Positions 1 through 5,478 of a stretch of DNA of 7,889 nt are shown here, piece by piece; the first letter of the stretch is position 1, and every line of letters begins with the position of its first letter. Origin of the DNA: Candidatus Troglogloeales bacterium (GTDB lineage Bacteria > Nitrospirota > Nitrospiria > SBBL01 > SBBT01). Position numbers and translations under genes: made by a program. The notes below the pieces were generated by a model. The model was not told the origin of the DNA. It searched no databases and saw nothing but the letters and a program-made list of their open reading frames with translations. The DNA lies in assembly GCA_005239595.1 (NCBI GenBank), contig SBBT01000044.1, positions 1 through 7,889 on the forward strand, given 5' to 3'.

Positions 1-240
1 GTCCTGCACCAAGCCGATTACAGGAAGTGGCTGCGGTATTATCTCGATTTTCGTGGCAAATACCCCCTCCCTGATTCTCGATCGGAACAGGTGCGTTTGT
101 TCATCCGGAAACTGCAGGAAAAGAAACAAACTCCAAAACAACAGAGACAGGCTGCGCATGCATTATCTCTTTTCTTTGAGTTACAGCCTTGGAAGAGACC
201 CCTTTCGAAACAACCGAACGGTTTTGTCGGCAACCAACCT

Positions 241-284
241 CTACCCACCCCCTCCCTAACCCTACCCGATCAAGGGGGAGGGAA
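241..284. repeat. Pyrimidine/purine-rich dispersed repeat, translated within intI
   Basis: The stretch runs CCCACCCCCTCCCTAACCC, then GATCAAGGGGGAGGG, an imperfect palindrome centred on GATC. It resembles the CCC...ATCAAGGGGGAGGG repeats scattered between genes of many environmental Proteobacteria and related genomes (recognised from memory). It is read in frame as PTPSLTLPDQGGGK in the integrase linker and breaks no frame. Confidence 0.55.
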
Positions 285-292
285 GGTGTCGG

Positions 293-328
293 TCCTGGAT
301 TCCCGCTTGATGCATGGGGGAATGACGG
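293..328. repeat. Dispersed palindromic repeat of the CTGGATTCCCGC...GGGAATGACGG type
   Basis: TCCTGGATTCCCGCTTGATG followed by CATGGGGGAATGACGG is an imperfect hairpin (ATTCCCGC against GGGGGAAT). It matches a widespread intergenic repeat whose common translation is LDSRLRGNDG; here it reads VLDSRLMHGGMTAG inside the integrase linker. It lies 8 bases after the preceding repeat, so two repeat types sit side by side in an open frame. Family assignment is from memory. Confidence 0.6.
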
Positions 329-795
329 CGGGGCGTTCGCCTCTCCCCACCTCCACTCCCTCATTGAAGCAAGAGGTGCAAAGTCAGCCCCGCACCTCAC
401 GGGAAAGAGAAAAAGAGACTGGGTCTGAACAAAGAAACCCAAACCGTTTTAATGATTGGGGTTGCCTCAAAAAATCCAATTCCTTGGCATGGGACAATGT
501 TATTAACCATCTTGCCGCGGAGATTAAACTGCGACACTATTCCCGAAAAACCTTAAAGGCCTATGCGGATTGGAATCGAAAATTCCAACGTTACCTGCGC
601 GACAAGCCGCCGGATACGTTGTCTGCAGAGGATGTGAAACTTTATCTCACCTTTCTTGCCGTGAGGGCGAAGGTATCCGCGTCAACGCAAAATCAGGCGT
701 TCAACGCCTTGCTCTTTCTGTTCAGACATATTCTAAAAAAAGATTTTGGCGATCATAAGGACATTCCCCGCGCAAAGAAACCAAAATATATCCCA

Positions 796-798
796 CGG
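796..798 (+). other. Frameshift site in intI
   Basis: Frame 1 reads ...AKKPKYIPRFFPERK and stops at 817-819. Frame 3 from 798 reads VLSRKEIDSVIKHLEHPYN..., which is the expected continuation (family form: KYIPxVLSREE). Adding one G to the CGGTT at 796-800 restores KYIPRVLSRKEID without loss, so the simplest event is a GGG to GG contraction. The exact base is an inference; the break must fall between 759, where frame 3 opens, and 817. Confidence 0.8.
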
Positions 799-1446
799 TT
801 CTTTCCCGAAAGGAAATAGACAGTGTAATAAAACATTTGGAGCATCCATATAATCTCGTCGTCAAGCTCTTGTACGGCTGCGGACTCCGTCTCTTTGAAA
901 GCGTGACATTGCGTGTGAAGAACTTTAATTTCGACGCCGGTATCCTGACAGTCCATGGAAAGGGAGATAAAGACCGAACCGTGCCGATTCCACAGGCAAT
1001 CACGTCGGAGTTGACCGCGCAGCTTGAAGTCGTAAAAAAACAGTACGATGCGGATGTGGCGGCCGGGTTCGCAGGCGTATTTCTTGACGATCAACTCGAA
1101 AGGAAATATCCGAATGCCGCAAAGCAGTTTATCTGGCAATGGTTGTTTCCACAGCCATCACTGACGTTTGTGGAAGATTCAAATGAGCGGCGACGGTACC
1201 ATCTTCATGATACACACGTACAGCAAGCGCTGTATGAGGCGGTCCGACGAGCAAGGCTCACGAAACGGGTTACCTCACACACGTTCCGTCACTCGTATGC
1301 CACCCATCTTTTGCAAGCCAATTACGATATCCGCACCATTCAGACACTCCTGGAGCATTCGGACGTGAGAACAACAATGATTTACACCCACTGCGTGCCC
1401 AGCAAGACGATAAAAGAATTAAAAAGTCCGCTCGATTTTTAAAGGC

Positions 1447-1500
1447 TATCAACTTAACACACATCGTGGGCTAATCGCTAAACGCAGATACAAGTTGATA
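1447..1500. repeat. 9-bp inverted repeat downstream of intI
   Basis: TATCAACTT at 1447-1455 is exactly complementary to AAGTTGATA at 1492-1500, with 36 bp between. The right arm also lies in a short direct repeat, GATACAAG at 1487-1494 and 1497-1504. No U-tract follows, so it is not a normal terminator. The arms do not fit the attC R-box consensus (RYYYAAC/GTTRRRY). The 67 bp between intI and the IS scar hold nothing else I can recognise. Confidence 0.4.
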
Positions 1501-1509
1501 CAAGAAATT

Positions 1510-1765
1510 TTAGGCCAGTAACCATTGGTAGCTCAGGCCCAGATCATGTGAAAGCCGGTAAGCGGGCTGCCGTTGATAGACCCCCTGCAATGGCCACTTC
1601 TGTGCGAATCCGTTTTAGCGACTTTTGTTTCCCACACGATTTGTTTTGGCATCGGACATACCCCCGCTTCGTGCGATTTACCTTGAATGAACCACAAAAA
1701 ACACACTTTTTGCCCTTCAAAAAGTTGGCCGCGTACCCAAAAACATTGTTTCGCCCTGTAACCAT
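1510..1765 (-). pseudogene. Zinc-ribbon transposase N-terminal fragment, frameshifted
   Basis: From a possible ATG at 1765 the frame reads MVTGRNNVFGYAANFLKGKK, then CVFCGSFKVNRTKRGYVRCQ, NKSCGKQKSLKRIRTEVAI: two Cys pairs (CVFC and CQNKSC) of a DNA-binding zinc ribbon. After VAI the frame degenerates to a stop at 1544. The adjacent frame continues in family style, QGVYQRQPAYRLSHDLGLSY, ending at a TAA at 1510-1512. This implies an indel in the G run near 1580-1585. The family is probably an IS1595- or IS1-like element with an N-terminal zinc ribbon, but the catalytic domain is absent, so the family is uncertain. Confidence 0.6.
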
Positions 1766-1943
1766 ACTGGAATTCCGCAAAAAGACGCGTCGCACCCGCA
1801 ATCAGTTTCTTCTTCCACAGCCCAATCTGGATCGGATGCACCCCATATTCAGGCAAAAGCTCCGATAATGTCCAAGCCTCCCTTAATGCCTCTAACACCC
1901 CTTTTACCTTAAATCCGTTCGGCTGATTCTTCTTGATCCCCAT
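1766..1943 (-). pseudogene. IS3-family transposase OrfA, N-terminal remnant
   Basis: The ATG at 1943 is preceded by AAGGAG 9 nt upstream. About 57 residues match the helix-turn-helix leader peptide of IS3-family OrfA: FKVKGVLEALREAWTLSEL, then LPEYGVHPIQIGLWKKKLI and AGATRLFAE. OrfA binds the element's inverted repeats and is normally about 85-110 residues, with a C-terminal leucine zipper and a frameshift into OrfB. Here the resemblance ends after LFAE (near 1770). The frame stays open to 1533 but codes for nothing OrfA-like, because it reads the next fragment out of frame. Confidence 0.8.
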
Positions 1944-1999
1944 CTGGACTTCTCCTTAAAAACCACCCTATGTTGACGGCTTTTTACTACCCAGTTATT

Positions 2000-2013
2000 G
2001 GGGTCCACTATCA
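2000..2013 (-). repeat. Probable IS3-family terminal inverted repeat
   Basis: On the minus strand the sequence starting at 2013 is TGATAGTGGACCCC. It has the terminal TG and the TGGACCCC core common to many IS3-family ends, and lies 70 nt before the OrfA start, the usual distance. Its first three bases are also the stop codon of the aminotransferase. The partner repeat was not found. Confidence 0.45.
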
Positions 2014-3321
2014 GCTTTCCACTTCGGTTAAAACCTCTTCAAAAATAGCAAGACCGGCGTCGGCCTCAGAAGGCTTCAGGATCAACGGCGGGACGAATCT
2101 TATGACGCTTTGGCCGCATCCCAAAATCAGGAGGCCCTTCTCAAAGCAGCGTCGGATAATTTTATCCCTTTCCACAATGGCCATCGCCTTGGTTTCACGG
2201 TCCGAGACAATCTCAATCCCAATCATAAGACCCAATCCCCTGACGTCGCCGATCAGACGATGGGACTTCTGAAGGAATCGAAGCCGGTTTAGCATCCGTT
2301 CCCCCATCTGTTCGGCGTTTTGAATCAGGCCACTCTCCAAAAGATCCAGAGTGGCAAGCGCCGCCTCGCAGGCAACCGGATTTCCTCCGAAGGTACTCGC
2401 ATGCGCGCCAGGCCCCCAATTCATCAGTGACGCATTGGAAATCATCGCCCCAATCGGAAGTCCGGAGGCAAGCCCTTTCGCCAAAAGCATCACATCGGGA
2501 GAAAGCTGGAAATGTTCCGAGGCGAACATTTTTCCGGTTCGTCCCAATCCGGTCTGAATCTCGTCCACCACCAACAAAATTCCAAATTCACGCGCTACGT
2601 CCGACAACAACTTAAAAAACCGCCTGGGAGGAACAATATACCCCCCTTCTCCCTGAATCGGCTCGACAAAAATAGCCGCCACCTCTTCAGGGGCAACCAG
2701 TTGTTGGAAAGCGACATTGCGAATCCAATCGATGGGGTAAAGATCGCTCTCTTCAGGCCGCACACCGACAGGCGGGCGATAGGGATTCGGATAGGGGGCG
2801 TGGATGACGCCAGGGATGTAGGGTGCAAAACCTCTTCGATGAACGGTCTTGCTAGCCGTCAGGGAGAGGGCCCCCATGCTCCGGCCATGAAAACAACCGA
2901 TAAACGCAAGATAATAGGGACGCCTGGCATGGTAGCGTGTCAGCTTCATCGCGGCCTCAGTCGCCTCGGTCCCGGAGTTAGTAAAAAAGACCTTCTTCTC
3001 TCTATGGCCTGGCGCAATCTTCACAAGCCGCTCGGCAAGAAGAATTTCGGAGGGATAATAGAAATCGGTGCCCGACATATGGATTAAGCGTTTTGCTTGA
3101 GCCGCGATCGCCCTTCTCACTTTCGGATGGCAATGTCCCGTTGCGGTCACCGCAATTCCCGATGTGAAATCGAGATACCGGTTTCCATCAACATCGGTTA
3201 CCCTACATCCCCGCGCCGATTCAACGACCAACGGATATTGGCGCGTGTACGAAGGAGAGATGACGGCCCGATCACGATCAACCCACTTTTGCGTCTTTAC
3301 ACACGGAAACGTTGGCTTCAA
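2011..3321 (-). CDS. Class III PLP aminotransferase (acetylornithine / 4-aminobutyrate aminotransferase family)
   Basis: Cytosolic PLP enzyme of fold type I. It probably moves an amino group between an amine or amino acid and 2-oxoglutarate. Numbered from the TTG at 3321 (436 aa), family marks are SPSYTR near 22, DVDGNRYLDF, NSGTEATEAA near 115, CFHGR near 146, VEPIQGEGG near 220, the pyridine-binding Asp253 in VVDEIQTGLGRTGK, Schiff-base Lys282 in LLAKGLASG, and STFGGNP near 310. All are intact and length is normal. I prefer TTG 3321 because AAAAAGGGG lies 7 nt upstream and the family N-terminus starts about there; TTG 3360 (449 aa) has no clear SD. The group includes GABA and acetylornithine aminotransferases and some archaeal amino-acid racemases, so the substrate is unsettled. 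It is the last gene of the glutamate dehydrogenase operon and would produce glutamate for that enzyme. Its TGA overlaps the probable IS end. Confidence 0.9.
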   Translation of the reverse strand: MKPTFPCVKTQKWVDRDRAVISPSYTRQYPLVVESARGCRVTDVDGNRYLDFTSGIAVTATGHCHPKVRRAIAAQAKRLIHMSGTDFYYPSEILLAERLVKIAPGHREKKVFFTNSGTEATEAAMKLTRYHARRPYYLAFIGCFHGRSMGALSLTASKTVHRRGFAPYIPGVIHAPYPNPYRPPVGVRPEESDLYPIDWIRNVAFQQLVAPEEVAAIFVEPIQGEGGYIVPPRRFFKLLSDVAREFGILLVVDEIQTGLGRTGKMFASEHFQLSPDVMLLAKGLASGLPIGAMISNASLMNWGPGAHASTFGGNPVACEAALATLDLLESGLIQNAEQMGERMLNRLRFLQKSHRLIGDVRGLGLMIGIEIVSDRETKAMAIVERDKIIRRCFEKGLLILGCGQSVIRFVPPLILKPSEADAGLAIFEEVLTEVES

Positions 3322-3387
3322 GAGCAGGCCCCTTTTTTCTTTAAAGATACCGGTTTCCAAAAGGCCACAGATACGCCAATCGTAGCC

Positions 3388-4137
3388 TTAAAGACCGGAA
3401 GCCTTATCAAGGTTTTTGACCTCTTCGATATTTCTGGCATTGGTAATATCGGCCGCCGTCAAGTCGGCTCCCTCAAGATCCGCATAGGCCAAATCCGTCT
3501 CTCTTAAGTCAGCCCTTTCCATCTTGGCTCTAATCAGACAGGACTCTTTTAAGCTCGCCCACCGAAGATTCGCGCCTGTGACATTTGCCTCCATCAGATT
3601 AGCCTTGTTTAGGTTGCTCCCTGTCAGGTTGGCCTCGCTTAGGTTAGCCCGGGTCAACGTCGCCCATCGTAAATTGGCCTCACTGATATTGGCGCGACTT
3701 AGATTGGCCTCATTGAGATTAATCCCCCGCAGACAAGTCCCTCTCATGTAGGCCTCGCTCAAGTTGACCCCCTCTAAATTAGTCCCTGTTACGTCGCTCC
3801 TGCTTAAATTCGCCCTTTCCATGTTAGCCCCACTTAAATCGGTCTCGTCAAAGTTTGCCCCAATCAAATTCGCCGCAATGAGGCAGACCCCCTTCAGTAA
3901 AGCCCTGCTTAGGTTGGCCGACACCAGGTTAGCTTCCGTCAGGTTGGCTTCCATCAGATTTGCCCCCCTTAGATCCGCCTCCATGAGATTGCTCCCGGTT
4001 AAATTGGTCCCCCTCAAGTCAACGGTTGTCATTTTGGCACCTTTGAAGTTTAGGTTCGACAGATCTAAATTGCGTAAATCCTTTCCCGCGAAGTTTTTTG
4101 TGGTCCTAAGGATGATTTTGATTTGATCTAACGTCAT
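3388..4137 (-). CDS. Pentapeptide-repeat protein
   Basis: 249 aa. After a 17-residue helical N-terminus (MTLDQIKIILRTTKNFA), residues 18-232 are 43 consecutive A(N/D)LXX pentapeptides with no break or loop. A 17-residue tail follows (NARNIEEVKNLDKASGL). The fold should be a right-handed four-sided beta-helix of almost eleven coils. No signal peptide or membrane segment is seen, so it is likely cytoplasmic. Such proteins are binding scaffolds or DNA mimics. The absence of the loops typical of Qnr argues against a simple gyrase-protection call, and function is unknown. The ATG at 4137 has GGAG 10 nt upstream and follows the preceding stop by 16 nt. Repeat consensus drift such as RALLK, GVCLI, WASLK and ESCLI marks particular helix faces. 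Confidence 0.9.
   Translation of the reverse strand: MTLDQIKIILRTTKNFAGKDLRNLDLSNLNFKGAKMTTVDLRGTNLTGSNLMEADLRGANLMEANLTEANLVSANLSRALLKGVCLIAANLIGANFDETDLSGANMERANLSRSDVTGTNLEGVNLSEAYMRGTCLRGINLNEANLSRANISEANLRWATLTRANLSEANLTGSNLNKANLMEANVTGANLRWASLKESCLIRAKMERADLRETDLAYADLEGADLTAADITNARNIEEVKNLDKASGL
3442..4086. repeat. Degenerate 15-bp tandem periodicity encoding the pentapeptides
   Basis: On the + strand the motif (C/T)TNAGNTTNGCC recurs about every 15 bp across some 645 bp, one unit per pentapeptide codon block. It arises from protein-level repetition rather than a mobile or regulatory repeat. It also keeps stop codons out of the opposite strand and so creates spurious antisense reading frames. 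Confidence 0.8.
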
Positions 4138-4153
4138 GGTTCTCTATCTCCGT

Positions 4154-4408
4154 TCAGAAAATTCCAAAACCGCGCCTCCCGATGGAAAACGCATCAAATG
4201 CCGTGATAATGAAGAAAATCAGGTTGAGCAACATCCCCTTTGGCCAGTAATCGGAAATCATGTAAATAAAACCGGCCATCAGGGAAAACATCGCCGCTCT
4301 CAGATATTTTCTTAAGAAAAGATGTCCGAGCCCCGCAAAAACCAACGAGAGACCCGCCGCAATCACTGGCCTTAAAATGGGGGGGGCGATATTGATCTCT
4401 TCAGGCAT
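4154..4408 (-). CDS. Small multi-pass membrane protein
   Basis: 84 aa with three predicted hydrophobic segments: about 13-31 (PVIAAGLSLVFAGLGHLFL), 36-52 (LRAAMFSLMAGFIYMIS) and 58-75 (MLLNLIFFIITAFDAF). The motif SLVFAGLGHLFLRKYLRAA resembles the SLxxPGLGHLYLGRxxRG signature of small TM2-like and DUF5683-like membrane proteins, whose function is not established. Its ATG overlaps the end of the upstream dehydrogenase-like gene by 8 bases (ATGCCTGA), with a purine-rich AGGGAAGGGAG immediately before it, which indicates translational coupling. It probably sits in the cytoplasmic membrane and could be a membrane partner for the operon's soluble proteins; that is inference. Confidence 0.8.
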   Translation of the reverse strand: MPEEINIAPPILRPVIAAGLSLVFAGLGHLFLRKYLRAAMFSLMAGFIYMISDYWPKGMLLNLIFFIITAFDAFSIGRRGFGIF

Positions 4409-5447
4409 CTCCCTTCCCTATAAGCATCTCCTCCACTATCTGACTGGCTACCTCTGCGGGAGGCTGCGACCGCTCTTTCGCCAACGAGAAAACCGATTGT
4501 AACTTTTCATAAATGTCTTCGATCTTTGGATATGCCCTTCCCTGAATATAGGCCATCCTCTCATTCGCAATCTGAATTGCCCCCCCAGCGTTGACTACAA
4601 AATCAGGGGCATATAAAATTCCGCGCTCCGCAAGGGAGTAGGCCGATTTCGGATCATCAAGCTGGTTTCCAGCCGCTCCCGCAACGATGTGACATGAAAG
4701 TTTCGGGATCGTCCGTTGATTCAAAACGCCCCCGGTACCGCACGGGGCAAAGATGTCGCAATCGACCCGGTAAATCTCATGTCCCAGGAGTGGATCCGCC
4801 CCAAATGCGCGAGAGGCGGCCGCAATCCGCTGCGGCTCACTATCGGAAACAAACAGACGCGCCCCTGCCTTATGAAGCATTACTCCTAAGGCATACCCTA
4901 CCTCTCCAAGTCCCTGGATAGCCACCTTTCTTCCAAGGAACGTGTCTCCCCCTCCAAAAACCGTATCAAGACAGGCACGCATTCCACAGAAGACACCGTA
5001 AGCGGTCGCTTGCGCCACGTCATTCCCCTCATCTTCTTCTGAAGGAACGCCCGTTATATATGGCGTCACCTGTCTCATCTCTATCATATCGGAAAGATCG
5101 ATGCCAATATCCTGGGCCGCATAGTAAGCCCCTCCCAATAACGCCACATGGTTTGCAAAAGAGGTCAGCTTTATCTTTGTTTTATCTTTGTTCGGGTCGC
5201 CCCAGATCAGACTCGCCCCCCCTCCAAAGGGAAGACCATAGAGAACCGACTGATCGGTCCTCGCCTTCGCCAGTTTTAGGATATCAATCAGACCTATCTC
5301 CCATGTCGGATAAGCCCACATTCTGCAGCCCCCCGCCGCATATCCGTATCGGGCACGGTGAATTGCAATGATTGCACGAAGCTCCGACACCGGATCGGAG
5401 CAGAACAAAACCTTCTCACATCCTTTTATAGCGTCAACAATATCCAT
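4401..5447 (-). CDS. Leucine/Glu/Phe/Val dehydrogenase-like protein lacking both active-site lysines
   Basis: 348 aa from the ATG at 5447 (GAGG 11 nt upstream). A TTG at 5516 would add 23 residues and overlap the upstream gene by 38 bp; the sequence LEVFSAM just before the ATG resembles the usual leucine dehydrogenase start, so the longer form is possible. The fold is clear: VLFCSDPVSELRAIIAIH (about 13-30), GGCRMW (39-44), GLPFGGGA (71-78), QDIG with Asp113, NAD motif GLGEVG (179-184), CDIFAPCG (230-237), AGAAGNQL, PDFVVNAGGAIQIANE (281-296). Ungapped alignment between GGxRMW and GGG puts Gln66 and Ala78 where leucine dehydrogenases have the substrate-binding Lys68 and catalytic Lys80. The catalytic Asp is kept. 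Normal oxidative deamination is therefore unlikely. It may be a regulatory or structural pseudoenzyme, perhaps a partner of the adjacent glutamate dehydrogenase, or an NAD-binding protein with changed chemistry. Its frame is undamaged. Confidence 0.88.
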   Translation of the reverse strand: MDIVDAIKGCEKVLFCSDPVSELRAIIAIHRARYGYAAGGCRMWAYPTWEIGLIDILKLAKARTDQSVLYGLPFGGGASLIWGDPNKDKTKIKLTSFANHVALLGGAYYAAQDIGIDLSDMIEMRQVTPYITGVPSEEDEGNDVAQATAYGVFCGMRACLDTVFGGGDTFLGRKVAIQGLGEVGYALGVMLHKAGARLFVSDSEPQRIAAASRAFGADPLLGHEIYRVDCDIFAPCGTGGVLNQRTIPKLSCHIVAGAAGNQLDDPKSAYSLAERGILYAPDFVVNAGGAIQIANERMAYIQGRAYPKIEDIYEKLQSVFSLAKERSQPPAEVASQIVEEMLIGKGDA

Positions 5448-5478
5448 CGCCGAAAATACCTCAAGACACCAAGGATCA

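Larger units (their letters stand above)
1..1442 (+). pseudogene. intI: Integron integrase (tyrosine recombinase), 5' truncated by window edge, frameshifted
   Basis: Site-specific tyrosine recombinase that would recombine attI and attC sites. Frame 1 is open from base 1 to a TAG at 817-819; the family then continues in frame 3, open from 759 to a TAA at 1440-1442. Domain order: an extra N-terminal SAM-like segment (about 1-180, YRKWLRYYLDF ... ALSLFFEL), a low-complexity linker (about 181-480), the usual core-binding SAM-like domain (about 480-770), then the catalytic domain. Catalytic residues are present: Arg in GLRLFE (888-890), Lys in GKGDKDR, HTFRH, the late His in LLEHSDV, and the Tyr nucleophile at 1383-1385 in TTMIYTH. 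The segment FIWQWLFPQPSLTF ... RRYHLHD is the extra patch that separates IntI from XerC/XerD, so the call is IntI. The usual Gly of LLGHSDV is Glu here. The start lies upstream of the window. One missing base near 796-798 breaks the gene, so it is inactive unless this is a sequencing error. Confidence 0.9.
1510..2013 (-). mobile_element. Composite insertion-sequence remnant (IS3-family end plus zinc-ribbon transposase fragment)
   Basis: Minus-strand reading begins at a probable IS3-family terminus at 2013 (TGATAGTGGACCCC). It passes a 70-nt leader with an AAGGAG site and then the first part of OrfA. Near 1766-1770 it changes into a different coding frame with a zinc-ribbon transposase fragment that runs to about 1510. 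No OrfB (DDE integrase core) and no matching right-hand inverted repeat are visible, so this is a dead, chimeric scar. It separates the integrase from the dehydrogenase operon. Confidence 0.7.

Noticed and set aside
101..442. 113-codon minus-strand open frame opposite the integrase linker
   Set aside because: It is produced by the GC-rich dispersed repeats, has no SD, and overlaps a recognised integrase domain.
733..744. A-rich slippery run (CTA AAA AAA GAT) in intI that could allow programmed -1 frameshifting to join the two halves
   Set aside because: After a -1 slip here, frame 3 meets a TAA at 756-758, so ribosomes could not reach the catalytic part. The break must lie after 759, and no good slippery heptamer is there.
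1443..1530. Possible attC or attI site after intI
   Set aside because: No R-box pair fitting RYYYAAC/GTTRRRY with inner L boxes was found, and attI normally lies upstream of the intI start, outside this window.
2512..3087. 191-codon + strand open frame opposite the aminotransferase
   Set aside because: It is the shadow of a strongly conserved gene on the other strand; its composition is not protein-like and it has no convincing start.
3524..4126. Two long + strand open frames opposite the pentapeptide gene
   Set aside because: They arise from the 15-bp repeat periodicity, have the composition of reversed repeats (RLASLRLA...), lack SD sites and resemble no family.
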